Shown here: positions 1 through 5,378 of the stretch, in pieces
Layout of the letters: every line of letters starts with the position of its first letter
How positions within the stretch are numbered: position 1 is the first letter of the stretch
Assembly: GCA_005877365.1 (NCBI GenBank)
Contig: VBPP01000107.1
Span: forward strand, 1-5,918
Source of the DNA: Nitrososphaerota archaeon
GTDB taxonomy: Archaea > Thermoproteota > Nitrososphaeria > Nitrososphaerales > Gagatemarchaeaceae
Reading direction: 5' to 3'
DNA length: 5,918 bases
Program-made: the position numbers and the translations under genes
Notes under the pieces: generated by a model
Database searches by the model: none
What the model saw: the letters and a program-made list of their open reading frames with translations, nothing else
Told to the model about the DNA's origin: nothing

Positions 1-921
1 CTCATTGAGAACTTCAGGCCAGGAACCATGAAAAGGCTCGGCCTCTCCTACGCCTTATTGCGGAGACTGAACCGGAAGATCGTCTATTGCTCCGTCTCGG
101 GGTTCGGGCAGACCGGGCCATACAGTCGACTCGGAGGTTATGACGCGATAATTCAGGCCCTAAGTGGACTGATGTCAGTCACGGGGGAGGCGAAGGGACC
201 TCCGCTCCGTGTAGGCGTCCCAATCACGGATATCCTCGCGGCGCTCTACGCCGCGTTTTCAGTTACCCTGGCGCTCCTTGCCCGCGACCGCACCAAGGCC
301 GGTCAGCTGATTGATGTTTCACTCTTCGAATCCGGGGTCTCGGCCGTCTCCCAGTGGATAACGATCTCGAAGCTGACCGGCGCCCCCGTTCGGCGCTTCG
401 GGAATAGCTATCCCCTCCTCGCACCGTACGAACTCTTTGAGACGAAGGACAGACCGATCGTCGTCGCCGTCGATATGGATGAGCACTGGGCGAGGCTCTG
501 TCGCACCATCGAGAGGGAGGACCTGATCGCCGACCCTCGATTTCGGTCGAATCCAGATAGAATTCTTCCGGCGAACAGGAAGATCCTGATTGGAATCCTT
601 CGGGAAGCTTTGACGAAGAGACCCTCCGATTCATGGGTCGGTGCTTTCAGGGATGCTGGGATCCCCGCGGGAGTGATAAACTCTATCGAAGACCTCGCGC
701 ACGACCCTCAATTGCGGGCGAGAGGAGCTTTCGCCGAGGTCAAGCACTCCACGTTGGGAAAGGTGGAGATCGTCGCCGCTCTACCCAAGTTCTCCGAGAC
801 ACCGGGGAGGATTAGGCTCCCCTCTCCCCGCCTGGGAGAGCAGACGGACGGGGTGCTTCGGGAGGTTGGTTTCTCGAGGAAGGAAATTCTTGGACTGCGA
901 CGTTCTGGAACCATCCGCTAG
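1..921 (+). CDS. CaiB/BaiF family III CoA-transferase, 5'-truncated by window edge
   Basis: The frame is open from base 1, and the residues before the first ATG (position 28) already match the family: ENFRPGTMKRLGLSY is the classic CaiB/BaiF segment. The true start therefore lies upstream, and the ATG at 28 is internal. About 306 residues are present of a usual 390-410. Other family signatures are SGFGQTGPYS (around base 100), GGYDAIIQALSGLM (135-175), PITDILAALYAA (220-255) and a C-terminal AGIPAGVINSIEDLAHDPQLRARG block (655-725). The segment IDVSLFES (310-333) lies in the region that carries the catalytic carboxylate of formyl-CoA transferase-like enzymes. Both an Asp and a Glu are there, and I cannot say which is the nucleophile without an alignment. 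Members move CoA between carboxylic acids in the cytoplasm; a few are racemases. The substrate is unknown here. The gene ends in TAG one base from the convergent cyclase gene. Confidence 0.93.
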   Translation, partial: LIENFRPGTMKRLGLSYALLRRLNRKIVYCSVSGFGQTGPYSRLGGYDAIIQALSGLMSVTGEAKGPPLRVGVPITDILAALYAAFSVTLALLARDRTKAGQLIDVSLFESGVSAVSQWITISKLTGAPVRRFGNSYPLLAPYELFETKDRPIVVAVDMDEHWARLCRTIEREDLIADPRFRSNPDRILPANRKILIGILREALTKRPSDSWVGAFRDAGIPAGVINSIEDLAHDPQLRARGAFAEVKHSTLGKVEIVAALPKFSETPGRIRLPSPRLGEQTDGVLREVGFSRKEILGLRRSGTIR

Positions 922-922
922 G

Positions 923-1732
923 CTACTTTGTTGATAGAAACGCCACAATCCTCGCGAAGGCAGTCTCCCCGTCTTCGAACTTGAAAGGAAACGCACCGAT
1001 TATGCCACGCCTGTTCGCCGCCTCGTCTATCTCACCGCCGAGGTTCTCGGCGTGCTGAATCATGTGAGGGAAGAGCAAGACGTGCATCACCTGATAGTTC
1101 TCTGGCCACGGCATCATCTTATCGATCTTCTCCCCCCACTTCTTCTCTGCCTCCTCGACTAGGTCGGCCCTCGCCTTTCTCACGACGGTATTCAGCGGAT
1201 GGTCCTGGGATATCGCGTCGACAGCGAGCCACTTGAACTTCATTTCGATGCACCACTTCGCGAACCTCACGTCCGGCCCCGGATGCTTGATCATGTATCT
1301 CACCTCGTCTGGCTTGTCGCCGCACCATGCGTAGTGATGGTATCCGGTCCTCACGACCACTATGTCTCCACGATTGATCTCGACGTTCCCCTCCTTCGCA
1401 GCCTTCTTGAACGTCTCCGGGGTGTAGATGTCGTAATCGCCGACGTAGGGGCCGATATCGAGAATCACCCCGTCACCCACAAGGTAGTTTTGAAGGGGGA
1501 GGCTTGCGATGTCCTTTCCTCCCGTCATAAAGTGCATCTGTCCGTCAAAATGCGTTCCAAAGTGAAGAGAGCTCTCGATATACTGCGCTCTTACGCCGTG
1601 CTCTCCGAGGGTCTTGAGCCAGGAGACCTTGAAGGGTGGATACCACATGAAGGGTGGCGCGCGCCAGGATGTCGGCTGGGAGAGGTCGAAGATTCTGAAA
1701 TTCTTCCAGTCGACAGCCTTTGACCAGTCCAC
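923..1732 (-). CDS. Cyclase family protein (kynurenine formamidase-like metal-dependent hydrolase)
   Basis: 269 residues, the normal size for the cyclase family (COG1878, PF04199), whose members hydrolyse amides or lactams (arylformamidase, isatin hydrolase) using a divalent metal. The metal motif is clear: HFGTHFDGQMH at residues 57-67, corresponding to HxGTHxDxPxH with the Pro replaced by Gln. An N-terminal DLSQP (16-20) replaces the common DLSHP. The C-terminal HAENLGGEID (227-236) matches the conserved E-N-L region. The open frame continues upstream past 1732, but those residues look non-family and low-complexity. I place the start at GTG 1732 because it is the first usable in-frame start before the family homology, has GGAG five bases upstream, and lies about 26 nt from a TTAAAT box. 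No signal peptide, so cytoplasmic. It is divergent from the CoxG-like gene. The substrate is unknown; a cyclic amide produced by the nearby hydroxylase is only an inference. Confidence 0.9.
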   Translation of the reverse strand: MDWSKAVDWKNFRIFDLSQPTSWRAPPFMWYPPFKVSWLKTLGEHGVRAQYIESSLHFGTHFDGQMHFMTGGKDIASLPLQNYLVGDGVILDIGPYVGDYDIYTPETFKKAAKEGNVEINRGDIVVVRTGYHHYAWCGDKPDEVRYMIKHPGPDVRFAKWCIEMKFKWLAVDAISQDHPLNTVVRKARADLVEEAEKKWGEKIDKMMPWPENYQVMHVLLFPHMIQHAENLGGEIDEAANRRGIIGAFPFKFEDGETAFARIVAFLSTK

Positions 1733-1754
1733 ATCCTCTCCGCCGGCATTTTTC

Positions 1755-1762
1755 GATTTAAG
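1755..1762 (-). promoter_or_regulatory. TATA box of the cyclase gene (probable leaderless promoter)
   Basis: On the minus strand the sequence reads CTTAAATC, preceded by an A-rich GAAAATACA that could act as a BRE. The box is centred about 26 nt upstream of the GTG at 1732. This is the archaeal TATA-to-transcription-start distance, so the transcript would begin at or next to the start codon. The call rests on motif and spacing only. Confidence 0.55.
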
Positions 1763-1790
1763 TGTATTTTCGCCCGAACCGTTGATTAGC

Positions 1791-1798
1791 CTTATACG
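1791..1798 (+). promoter_or_regulatory. TATA box of the CoxG-like gene (probable leaderless promoter)
   Basis: CTTATACG is centred about 26 nt before the GTG at 1820, the distance expected between an archaeal TATA box and transcription start. The mRNA would therefore start at the GTG. A GAGGTG at 1798-1803 resembles a Shine-Dalgarno site but is about 16 nt from the start codon, too far to be its ribosome site. Confidence 0.55.
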
Positions 1799-1819
1799 AG
1801 GTGGGGGCGGAACGCTCGC

Positions 1820-2257
1820 GTGCTCCTGCAAGGAAAGTTCAACCTCGAGAAAGATGTCGAGACGGTCTGGAGGTTCGTCTCCGACCCGGCGAAGGTAATC
1901 GAGTGCGCCCCCGGTCTGCAGAGCTATACGGTGGGCGAGGGGAAGCGCGTCTCTGCCTCTGTCAAGGTGAAGATTGGTTTCATTTCGAGTGTCTTTCAGA
2001 CCAACAGCATGATGAAGAGCGAGGACCCCGCGGGGCACTCAGCCTCCCTCGAGCTCACGGGCTCGGGGTCCGGGAGCGCGTTCCACGGCCTTGTCGCCAT
2101 TAAGGTCACAGGAAACAACAGCTCATCAGAAGTCGCTTGGGAGGCGAACGTGAGCATCAGTGGCCCACTTGGAAGTCTGGCGAGGCCCCTCATCGAAGGA
2201 AATGTCAAGAAGATTGTCGACCAGTTGTTCGATTGTGTCAAAGGAAAACTAAGTTGA
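1820..2257 (+). CDS. CoxG/SRPBCC family protein (carbon monoxide dehydrogenase subunit G-like)
   Basis: 145 residues, the length of a single SRPBCC domain of the CoxG type (PF06240). Family features are the N-terminal GKFNLEKDVETVWRFVSDPAKV (residues 5-26), the IECAPGLQSY turn (27-36; family form is a CxPG-like turn) and a C-terminal GPLGSLARPLIEGNVKKIVDQLF (115-137), matching the usual G-P-L-x-x-L...L-I-x-G...K-x-x-D-Q-x-F pattern. CoxG proteins go with molybdenum hydroxylases. In CO dehydrogenase systems they help attach the enzyme to the membrane, and recent work suggests they carry quinone in the hydrophobic SRPBCC pocket. Many have a C-terminal membrane tail; this one has none, so it would be the short soluble form. 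The GTG start is chosen from the beginning of homology and the TATA spacing. It is about 2.2 kb from, and opposite to, the hydroxylase genes, so partnership is by neighbourhood only. Confidence 0.88.
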   Translation: MLLQGKFNLEKDVETVWRFVSDPAKVIECAPGLQSYTVGEGKRVSASVKVKIGFISSVFQTNSMMKSEDPAGHSASLELTGSGSGSAFHGLVAIKVTGNNSSSEVAWEANVSISGPLGSLARPLIEGNVKKIVDQLFDCVKGKLS

Positions 2258-2367
2258 AAAATCACCTCCGAGCCGGTGTGGCGAGCCAGCCATCGGCGCG
2301 GCCTTCTTCTCCAATCAACAGTGCACATGGGTAGCAACGGTCGGCGATGACGCTGCTGAAATGTCCT

Positions 2368-2384
2368 GTCCCCGCGAGCGGGAC
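2368..2384. repeat. Short inverted repeat / potential hairpin
   Basis: GTCCC at 2368-2372 pairs with GGGAC at 2380-2384 around a seven-base loop. An alternative is CCCGC-GA-GCGGG at 2371-2382. It lies about 110 bases after the CoxG-like stop with no T-run next to it, so a terminator role is doubtful. The loop lacks the conserved bases of a tRNA anticodon or T loop. Confidence 0.4.
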
Positions 2385-2428
2385 GCTTACTGTGTGCTGC
2401 GATAATGCGAAACATCACTTCCCCAAGA

Positions 2429-2441
2429 GGCGAATATCGCC
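2429..2441. repeat. Short inverted repeat GGCGA-ATA-TCGCC
   Basis: A perfect five-base stem (2429-2433 with 2437-2441) around ATA. Short enough to be chance, but it is the second GC-rich dyad within 80 bases and precedes the T6 run by about 57 bases. Confidence 0.35.
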
Positions 2442-2497
2442 AGAAACCAGCTCAAATCAGCTAGTCCTAGCACTCCAAACGGCAAGCTGCATCATTC

Positions 2498-2503
2498 TTT
2501 TTT
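2498..2503 (+). terminator. Possible archaeal oligo-T terminator for the CoxG-like transcript
   Basis: Six consecutive T residues (ATTCTTTTTTCG context), followed 16 bases later by a T/C-rich stretch reaching about 2549. Archaeal RNA polymerase commonly terminates at such T-runs without a hairpin. The 240-base distance from the stop codon would give a long 3' UTR. Confidence 0.35.
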
Positions 2504-2541
2504 CGCGAACGCTGATTGGTATTTCTCCTTTATTCCTTCCT

Positions 2542-3810
2542 TCATACTCCGTACTTATCCACGTAGCCCTTTAAGCTAGCCCTGAAGACCTCCATCGGGA
2601 AGGAGACAGTACCCGCACCAATCTGCCCGACCCCCGCCTTCTTGTGGGCGATTCCCGTGTTAATCGCGGGTAAGATACCAGTCTTGAGAATCTTCCTGAT
2701 GTCTATACCAGTCGGAGTTCCTTGGAAGTTGAGGAACGGGATCTGAAAGTACTTGTGCTTCGCATACGTTATTTCGTACATCCTATTCGTGACTTCGATC
2801 GCCGACTGAACCGATCCGCCCACCCATGCCACTATCGCAGGCGCGGTGGCCATAGCGAACCCGCCAAAACCCGCCGTCTCCGTGATGGCGCTGTCACCGA
2901 TGTCCGGGTTTGCGTCCGCCTCGGAGAATCCTGGAAACCAGAGCCCCCTGGGGACAGGCGCGGGTGCGGTGTACCACCTGTTTCCGAGGCTGCTGACCCA
3001 GATGCCGGCGTCCGTGCCGTTCCTCGACATTACGGTCACGAGCGTGCTGTGGGGTACGTCGTGCGCGGCGAGGGACATCGCCTTGGCGGCCGCCATCCCG
3101 AGGTTCAGCGCCGTGAAGTTGTTTTCGTTCATGAATTTGGCGGCCTCGAAGAGCATCTTCCTGTCGAGCCCGCTCTTGAGCATGAAGGGGACGACCTGGC
3201 GGATAAGGAGGGAGGTCGTCGCATTATTCCTGTTGTGAGCTTCATCGCCCATTGTGAGGGCCTGCGCGATCATGGGCTTGAGCGAGATACCGCGGCCACT
3301 CTCCTTCCTCGCTTCCTCGATGGTAGCTTTCAGCACGGGAGCCAAGACACTCCCCATCCACTTCAGCCGTTCGATCACGTCCTCCCCGTAAGCTCCGTAC
3401 CTCAGGACCTTCCCGATTCCCTCGTTCATGTTGGAGTATGTTCTGGTGCCATGCTTCTCGTCCATGAGCTCGTAGAGGGGCATGCTGGGAGAGATCACAC
3501 CCGCCATCGGACCGACAGCATTGTGGTTATGGGTGCAATCAAGTCCGATCTCGCCCCTCTCGGTCATCCTCTCGGCCTCCCTCGGGGTTTCCGCCCACCC
3601 CTCGTAGAGCGAGGCCCCGATTATTGCCCCCCTCAGCGGACCGCTCGCCCTCTTCCAATCTATTGGGGGGCCGGCATGGAGGAGTGTCCTTCCCTTCATC
3701 GAGAGCTTCCCCTCTGCAGTGCCAACGTCTATCCATACAGGTTCTGACTCCATCATTCGCGAGACGGATTTGGAGTTAGCTTCTTCTACCTCTTCCTTAA
3801 TCGAGGGCAT
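2542..3810 (-). CDS. DUF1116 domain protein (AllG/YlbE-like, oxamate carbamoyltransferase subunit family)
   Basis: 422 residues, typical for DUF1116 proteins (about 420-470). Conserved blocks are DCTHNHNAVGPMAGVISPSMP (residues 91-111), GDEAHNRNNA (188-197), VMSRNGTDAGIWVSSLG (260-276) and GDSAITETAGFGGFAMA (305-321). In E. coli the relative YlbE (AllG) works with FdrA (AllF) and YlbF (AllH) as oxamate carbamoyltransferase, making carbamoyl phosphate and oxamate from oxalurate in allantoin catabolism. No FdrA or DUF2877 gene is within the window, so the reaction here is open. The ATG at 3810 is the only upstream start in frame (a TAA lies about 30 bases before it). There is no Shine-Dalgarno site, and a TATA-like box at 3841-3848 suggests its own promoter and a very short leader. 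No signal peptide or membrane segment. It is co-directional with the hydroxylase genes but separated from them by 192 bp. Family assignment is firm; function is inferred. Confidence 0.88.
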   Translation of the reverse strand: MPSIKEEVEEANSKSVSRMMESEPVWIDVGTAEGKLSMKGRTLLHAGPPIDWKRASGPLRGAIIGASLYEGWAETPREAERMTERGEIGLDCTHNHNAVGPMAGVISPSMPLYELMDEKHGTRTYSNMNEGIGKVLRYGAYGEDVIERLKWMGSVLAPVLKATIEEARKESGRGISLKPMIAQALTMGDEAHNRNNATTSLLIRQVVPFMLKSGLDRKMLFEAAKFMNENNFTALNLGMAAAKAMSLAAHDVPHSTLVTVMSRNGTDAGIWVSSLGNRWYTAPAPVPRGLWFPGFSEADANPDIGDSAITETAGFGGFAMATAPAIVAWVGGSVQSAIEVTNRMYEITYAKHKYFQIPFLNFQGTPTGIDIRKILKTGILPAINTGIAHKKAGVGQIGAGTVSFPMEVFRASLKGYVDKYGV

Positions 3811-3817
3811 TACCGCT

Positions 3818-3833
3818 TCGGCTTCACAGCCGA
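3818..3833 (-). promoter_or_regulatory. Dyad / GUGA-tetraloop hairpin at the DUF1116 promoter, possible operator
   Basis: On the minus strand TCGGCT-GTGA-AGCCGA is a perfect six-base inverted repeat, ending eight bases before the ATG at 3810. It sits between the TATA-like box and the predicted transcription start, a usual place for archaeal repressor operators. If transcribed, it would form a hairpin with a GNRA tetraloop in the 5' leader. Confidence 0.4.
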
Positions 3834-3840
3834 GGGGTCG

Positions 3841-3848
3841 TTAAAAAT
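3841..3848 (-). promoter_or_regulatory. TATA-like box of the DUF1116 gene
   Basis: The minus strand reads ATTTTTAA, centred about 34 bases before the ATG at 3810. With the usual 26-base spacing, transcription would start near 3818, giving a leader of roughly eight bases. This agrees with the missing Shine-Dalgarno site. Confidence 0.45.
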
Positions 3849-3948
3849 CTTGTAAGAAAGGTCTTTTGCAGCTTGTCACTTCGACCGCTCGACAATATCT
3901 CTGACCGACGTAGTGAAGAGGGAACTTCTGCTGCCCTCGATTCTTAAC

Positions 3949-3972
3949 CCGACGCGCGTCGGTGAAGACGCG
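3949..3972. repeat. Overlapping palindrome and hairpin downstream of the [2Fe-2S] subunit gene
   Basis: CCGACGCGCGTCGG (3949-3962) is a perfect 14-base palindrome. Its right half also pairs with the next segment: CGCGTC (3955-3960) with GACGCG (3967-3972) around a six-base loop. The two structures exclude each other. They lie about 30-55 bases after the stop of the hydroxylase operon on the minus strand, so they may form a 3'-end structure or a protein-binding site. No T-run adjoins them. Confidence 0.4.
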
Positions 3973-4002
3973 GATGGGGTCGGGAGGGAAGGAGTGAGTG
4001 AC

Positions 4003-4509
4003 TTATCTGGTGCTCTCGACAAGCTTCTTTGAAACACTCCGCTTGTCGTGTGCCTTTACCGCCGCGACCGCCTCGCGAATCTGGTTGTACGTCCCGCACC
4101 TGCAGATCAGCCCGCTCACCGCCTCCGTTAGCTCGCTTTCAGTCGGGCTCGGGTTCCTTCTGAGGAGTTCGTGAGTCGTTAGAACAAAAGCCGGGGTACA
4201 AAACCCGCACTGGCTCGCTCCGTGCTCCATGAACGCTCTCTGGATCGCGGTTAGTCCGCCGCTGCCATCTTCCCCTATCCCCTCGACCGTGACGACCTCC
4301 CCTCCCGATGCTTCGACCGCTAGGACGAGACAGGACTTCACAAGCTCTCCGTTCAGGAGGACCGTGCAAAGACCGCATTCTCCCCTTCAGCAGGCAGCCT
4401 TCACGCTCTTCACCTCGAGCCTATCCCTCAGTAGGTCGAGGAGGAGCTCGTTATCCTTCATCTCCCTCATCCTAATCTGCCCGTTCACCTTCACCTCGGA
4501 TTCTCTCAT
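4003..4509 (-). CDS. Molybdenum hydroxylase small subunit, two [2Fe-2S] clusters (CoxS/CutS-like), interrupted by in-frame TGA
   Basis: Reading through one TGA (codon 41), the frame gives 168 residues, the usual length for the iron-sulfur subunit of xanthine/CO dehydrogenase-type enzymes. It passes electrons from the molybdenum centre to FAD. The N-terminal plant-ferredoxin domain has cysteines 40, 45, 48 and 60 (GECGLCTVLLNG at 43-54), and the C-terminal helical domain has 101, 104, 136 and 138 (QCGFCTPAF and ICRCGTYNQI). All eight ligands are present. The TGA takes a variable position directly after Cys40, in the family pattern C-x-x-G-x-C-G-x-C; a single change from GGA or CGA would explain it. 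The residue before Cys40 is Ala where Gly is usual. The start ATG at 4509 overlaps the stop of the FAD subunit (ATGA), indicating coupled translation. If TGA stops translation, only a 40-residue peptide is made, and a restart at GTG 4341 would lack the first cluster. The gene may be a fresh pseudogene, a sequence error or recoded. Confidence 0.88.
4387..4389 (-). other. In-frame TGA codon within the [2Fe-2S] subunit gene
   Basis: The minus-strand codons read GCC TGC TGA AGG GGA GAA TGC, that is A-C-stop-R-G-E-C. Frame and homology are continuous on both sides, so this is a base substitution and not a frameshift. TGA also ends the FAD subunit, the DUF1116 gene and the CoxG-like gene in this window, so the codon is not globally reassigned. 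Confidence 0.9.
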
Positions 4510-5378
4510 CGTTCGAAGACTCTCTTCAAGGCTTTCGTCGTCAAGACTTGGACCAGGTGCCTCCTGTAATCCGCGGAGGCGAGGACATCGCTTACACACT
4601 GGACAGACCGGGAAGCTACATGGGCGGCCTTTTGGATCATCGCCTCCGAGACCTCGCCCTCGGCCACAACTTTCTCTGCCTCAAGAGAACGAAGCGGGGT
4701 CGACGAGACTCCGCCATACACCAACCTTACCTCTCTCCTTCTCCCCAAGACAACGGAGGCTGCGACGCTCGCAACCGAAAATTCCGAGCCAGCCGAAAAC
4801 TTCTGGAAGGTGCTCCTCCGGGAGGGCGGGCTCTCAGAAAGTACCAAATGTGTGACTAGTTCGTCGGGTTGTAGCTCAATATCAACAGGCCCTTTGATGA
4901 AATTCCCGAGGTCGACCTCCCTCTCTCCTCTGGGGCCGTTCACACGAACCACGCCTCCCAGCGCGATGAGAGCAGGCGGGCTGTCAACCCAGGGTATCGC
5001 CTCGCAGAGATTTCCAACCAGTGTTGCCCGCCCCCTGATCATCGGGTCGGCCGCTCTAGAGACTGCCTCTTGGAGAGCGGTGTAGTGCTGCCTTACGGCA
5101 TCGCTCTGCGCAACCTCGGCAAGGGTGACGCAGGCCCCGATCGACAGCCCAATCCCACTCGTGTATTTCAACTCCTTGAGTTCCCGGATCCCCTTGATGT
5201 CTATTACGTGCGCCGGCGACATCAGCCTTTCCTTCATGAAAGCGAGGAGCCCAACCCCTCCTCCCATCACTTTCGCCTCCTCGCCGTGAGTCTTGAGGAG
5301 CCTCGTGGCCTCCTCAAGGCTGTTCGGGTGATGGTACGTGAACTCGGGAAGCGTGAAATATGGAGAACCGAAACTCAT
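4506..5378 (-). CDS. Molybdenum hydroxylase FAD-binding medium subunit (CoxM/CutM-like)
   Basis: 290 residues, the usual size of the FAD subunit (PF00941 domain followed by the CO dehydrogenase flavoprotein C-terminal domain). It would take electrons from the [2Fe-2S] subunit and pass them to an acceptor. Family features are PEFTYHHPNSLEEATRLL (11-28), the first FAD loop MGGGVGLLAFMKERL (38-52), the second loop TLVGNLCEAIPWVDSPPALI (119-138), and the C-terminal FQKFSAGSEFSVASVAASV (191-209) with YGGVSSTPLRS (221-231). Both FAD loops differ from the common AGGTDLL and TIGGNL forms: Val-Gly replaces Thr-Asp, and Val replaces the first Gly of the pair. The ATG at 5378 is the only start before the homology. 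It overlaps the large-subunit gene by 65 bases, and its TGA stop overlaps the small-subunit ATG by four, so all three are cotranscribed. No clear Shine-Dalgarno site is visible. Confidence 0.93.
   Translation of the reverse strand: MSFGSPYFTLPEFTYHHPNSLEEATRLLKTHGEEAKVMGGGVGLLAFMKERLMSPAHVIDIKGIRELKELKYTSGIGLSIGACVTLAEVAQSDAVRQHYTALQEAVSRAADPMIRGRATLVGNLCEAIPWVDSPPALIALGGVVRVNGPRGEREVDLGNFIKGPVDIELQPDELVTHLVLSESPPSRRSTFQKFSAGSEFSVASVAASVVLGRRREVRLVYGGVSSTPLRSLEAEKVVAEGEVSEAMIQKAAHVASRSVQCVSDVLASADYRRHLVQVLTTKALKRVFER

Larger units (their letters stand above)
2258..2541. other. Intergenic region without a convincing gene
   Basis: 284 bases between the CoxG-like stop and the DUF1116 stop. Open frames crossing it (for example from ATG 2347) have no recognisable sequence and overlap the neighbours. 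It contains two short inverted repeats (2368-2384 and 2429-2441), a T6 run at 2498-2503 and a pyrimidine-rich stretch at about 2519-2549. No tRNA T-loop or rRNA signature was seen. It is the shared 3' side of two convergent transcripts. Confidence 0.6.

Noticed and set aside
1199..1723. + strand open frame of 174 codons opposite the cyclase gene
   Set aside because: Antisense shadow of a gene with clear motifs, and the protein is unrecognisable.
1733..2038. N-terminal extension of the cyclase protein up to 2038
   Set aside because: The added residues run antisense through the CoxG-like gene and show no homology; TATA spacing supports the start at 1732.
2368..2384. tRNA arm (five-base stem, seven-base loop)
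   Set aside because: The loop lacks the invariant tRNA bases on either strand, and no matching acceptor, D or T arms surround it.
2722..3747. Long + strand open frame of 341 codons
   Set aside because: Antisense to the DUF1116 gene. The translation is low-complexity and rich in Arg, His and Pro with no family motif; it comes from GC-rich codon use on the real strand.
4003..4341. A separate short gene starting at GTG 4341
   Set aside because: This codon is Val57 of the continuous [2Fe-2S] subunit frame. A product starting there would lack the first cluster domain, so it is the tail of an interrupted gene.
4346..4389. SECIS element downstream of the TGA
   Set aside because: Only a four-base stem can be found in this stretch, without the features of a bacterial SECIS. 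Known archaeal SECIS elements lie in untranslated regions and in few lineages.
4229..4855. + strand open frame of 208 codons opposite the [2Fe-2S] and FAD subunit genes
   Set aside because: Ser/Arg-rich antisense shadow. The minus strand carries two conserved overlapping genes here.
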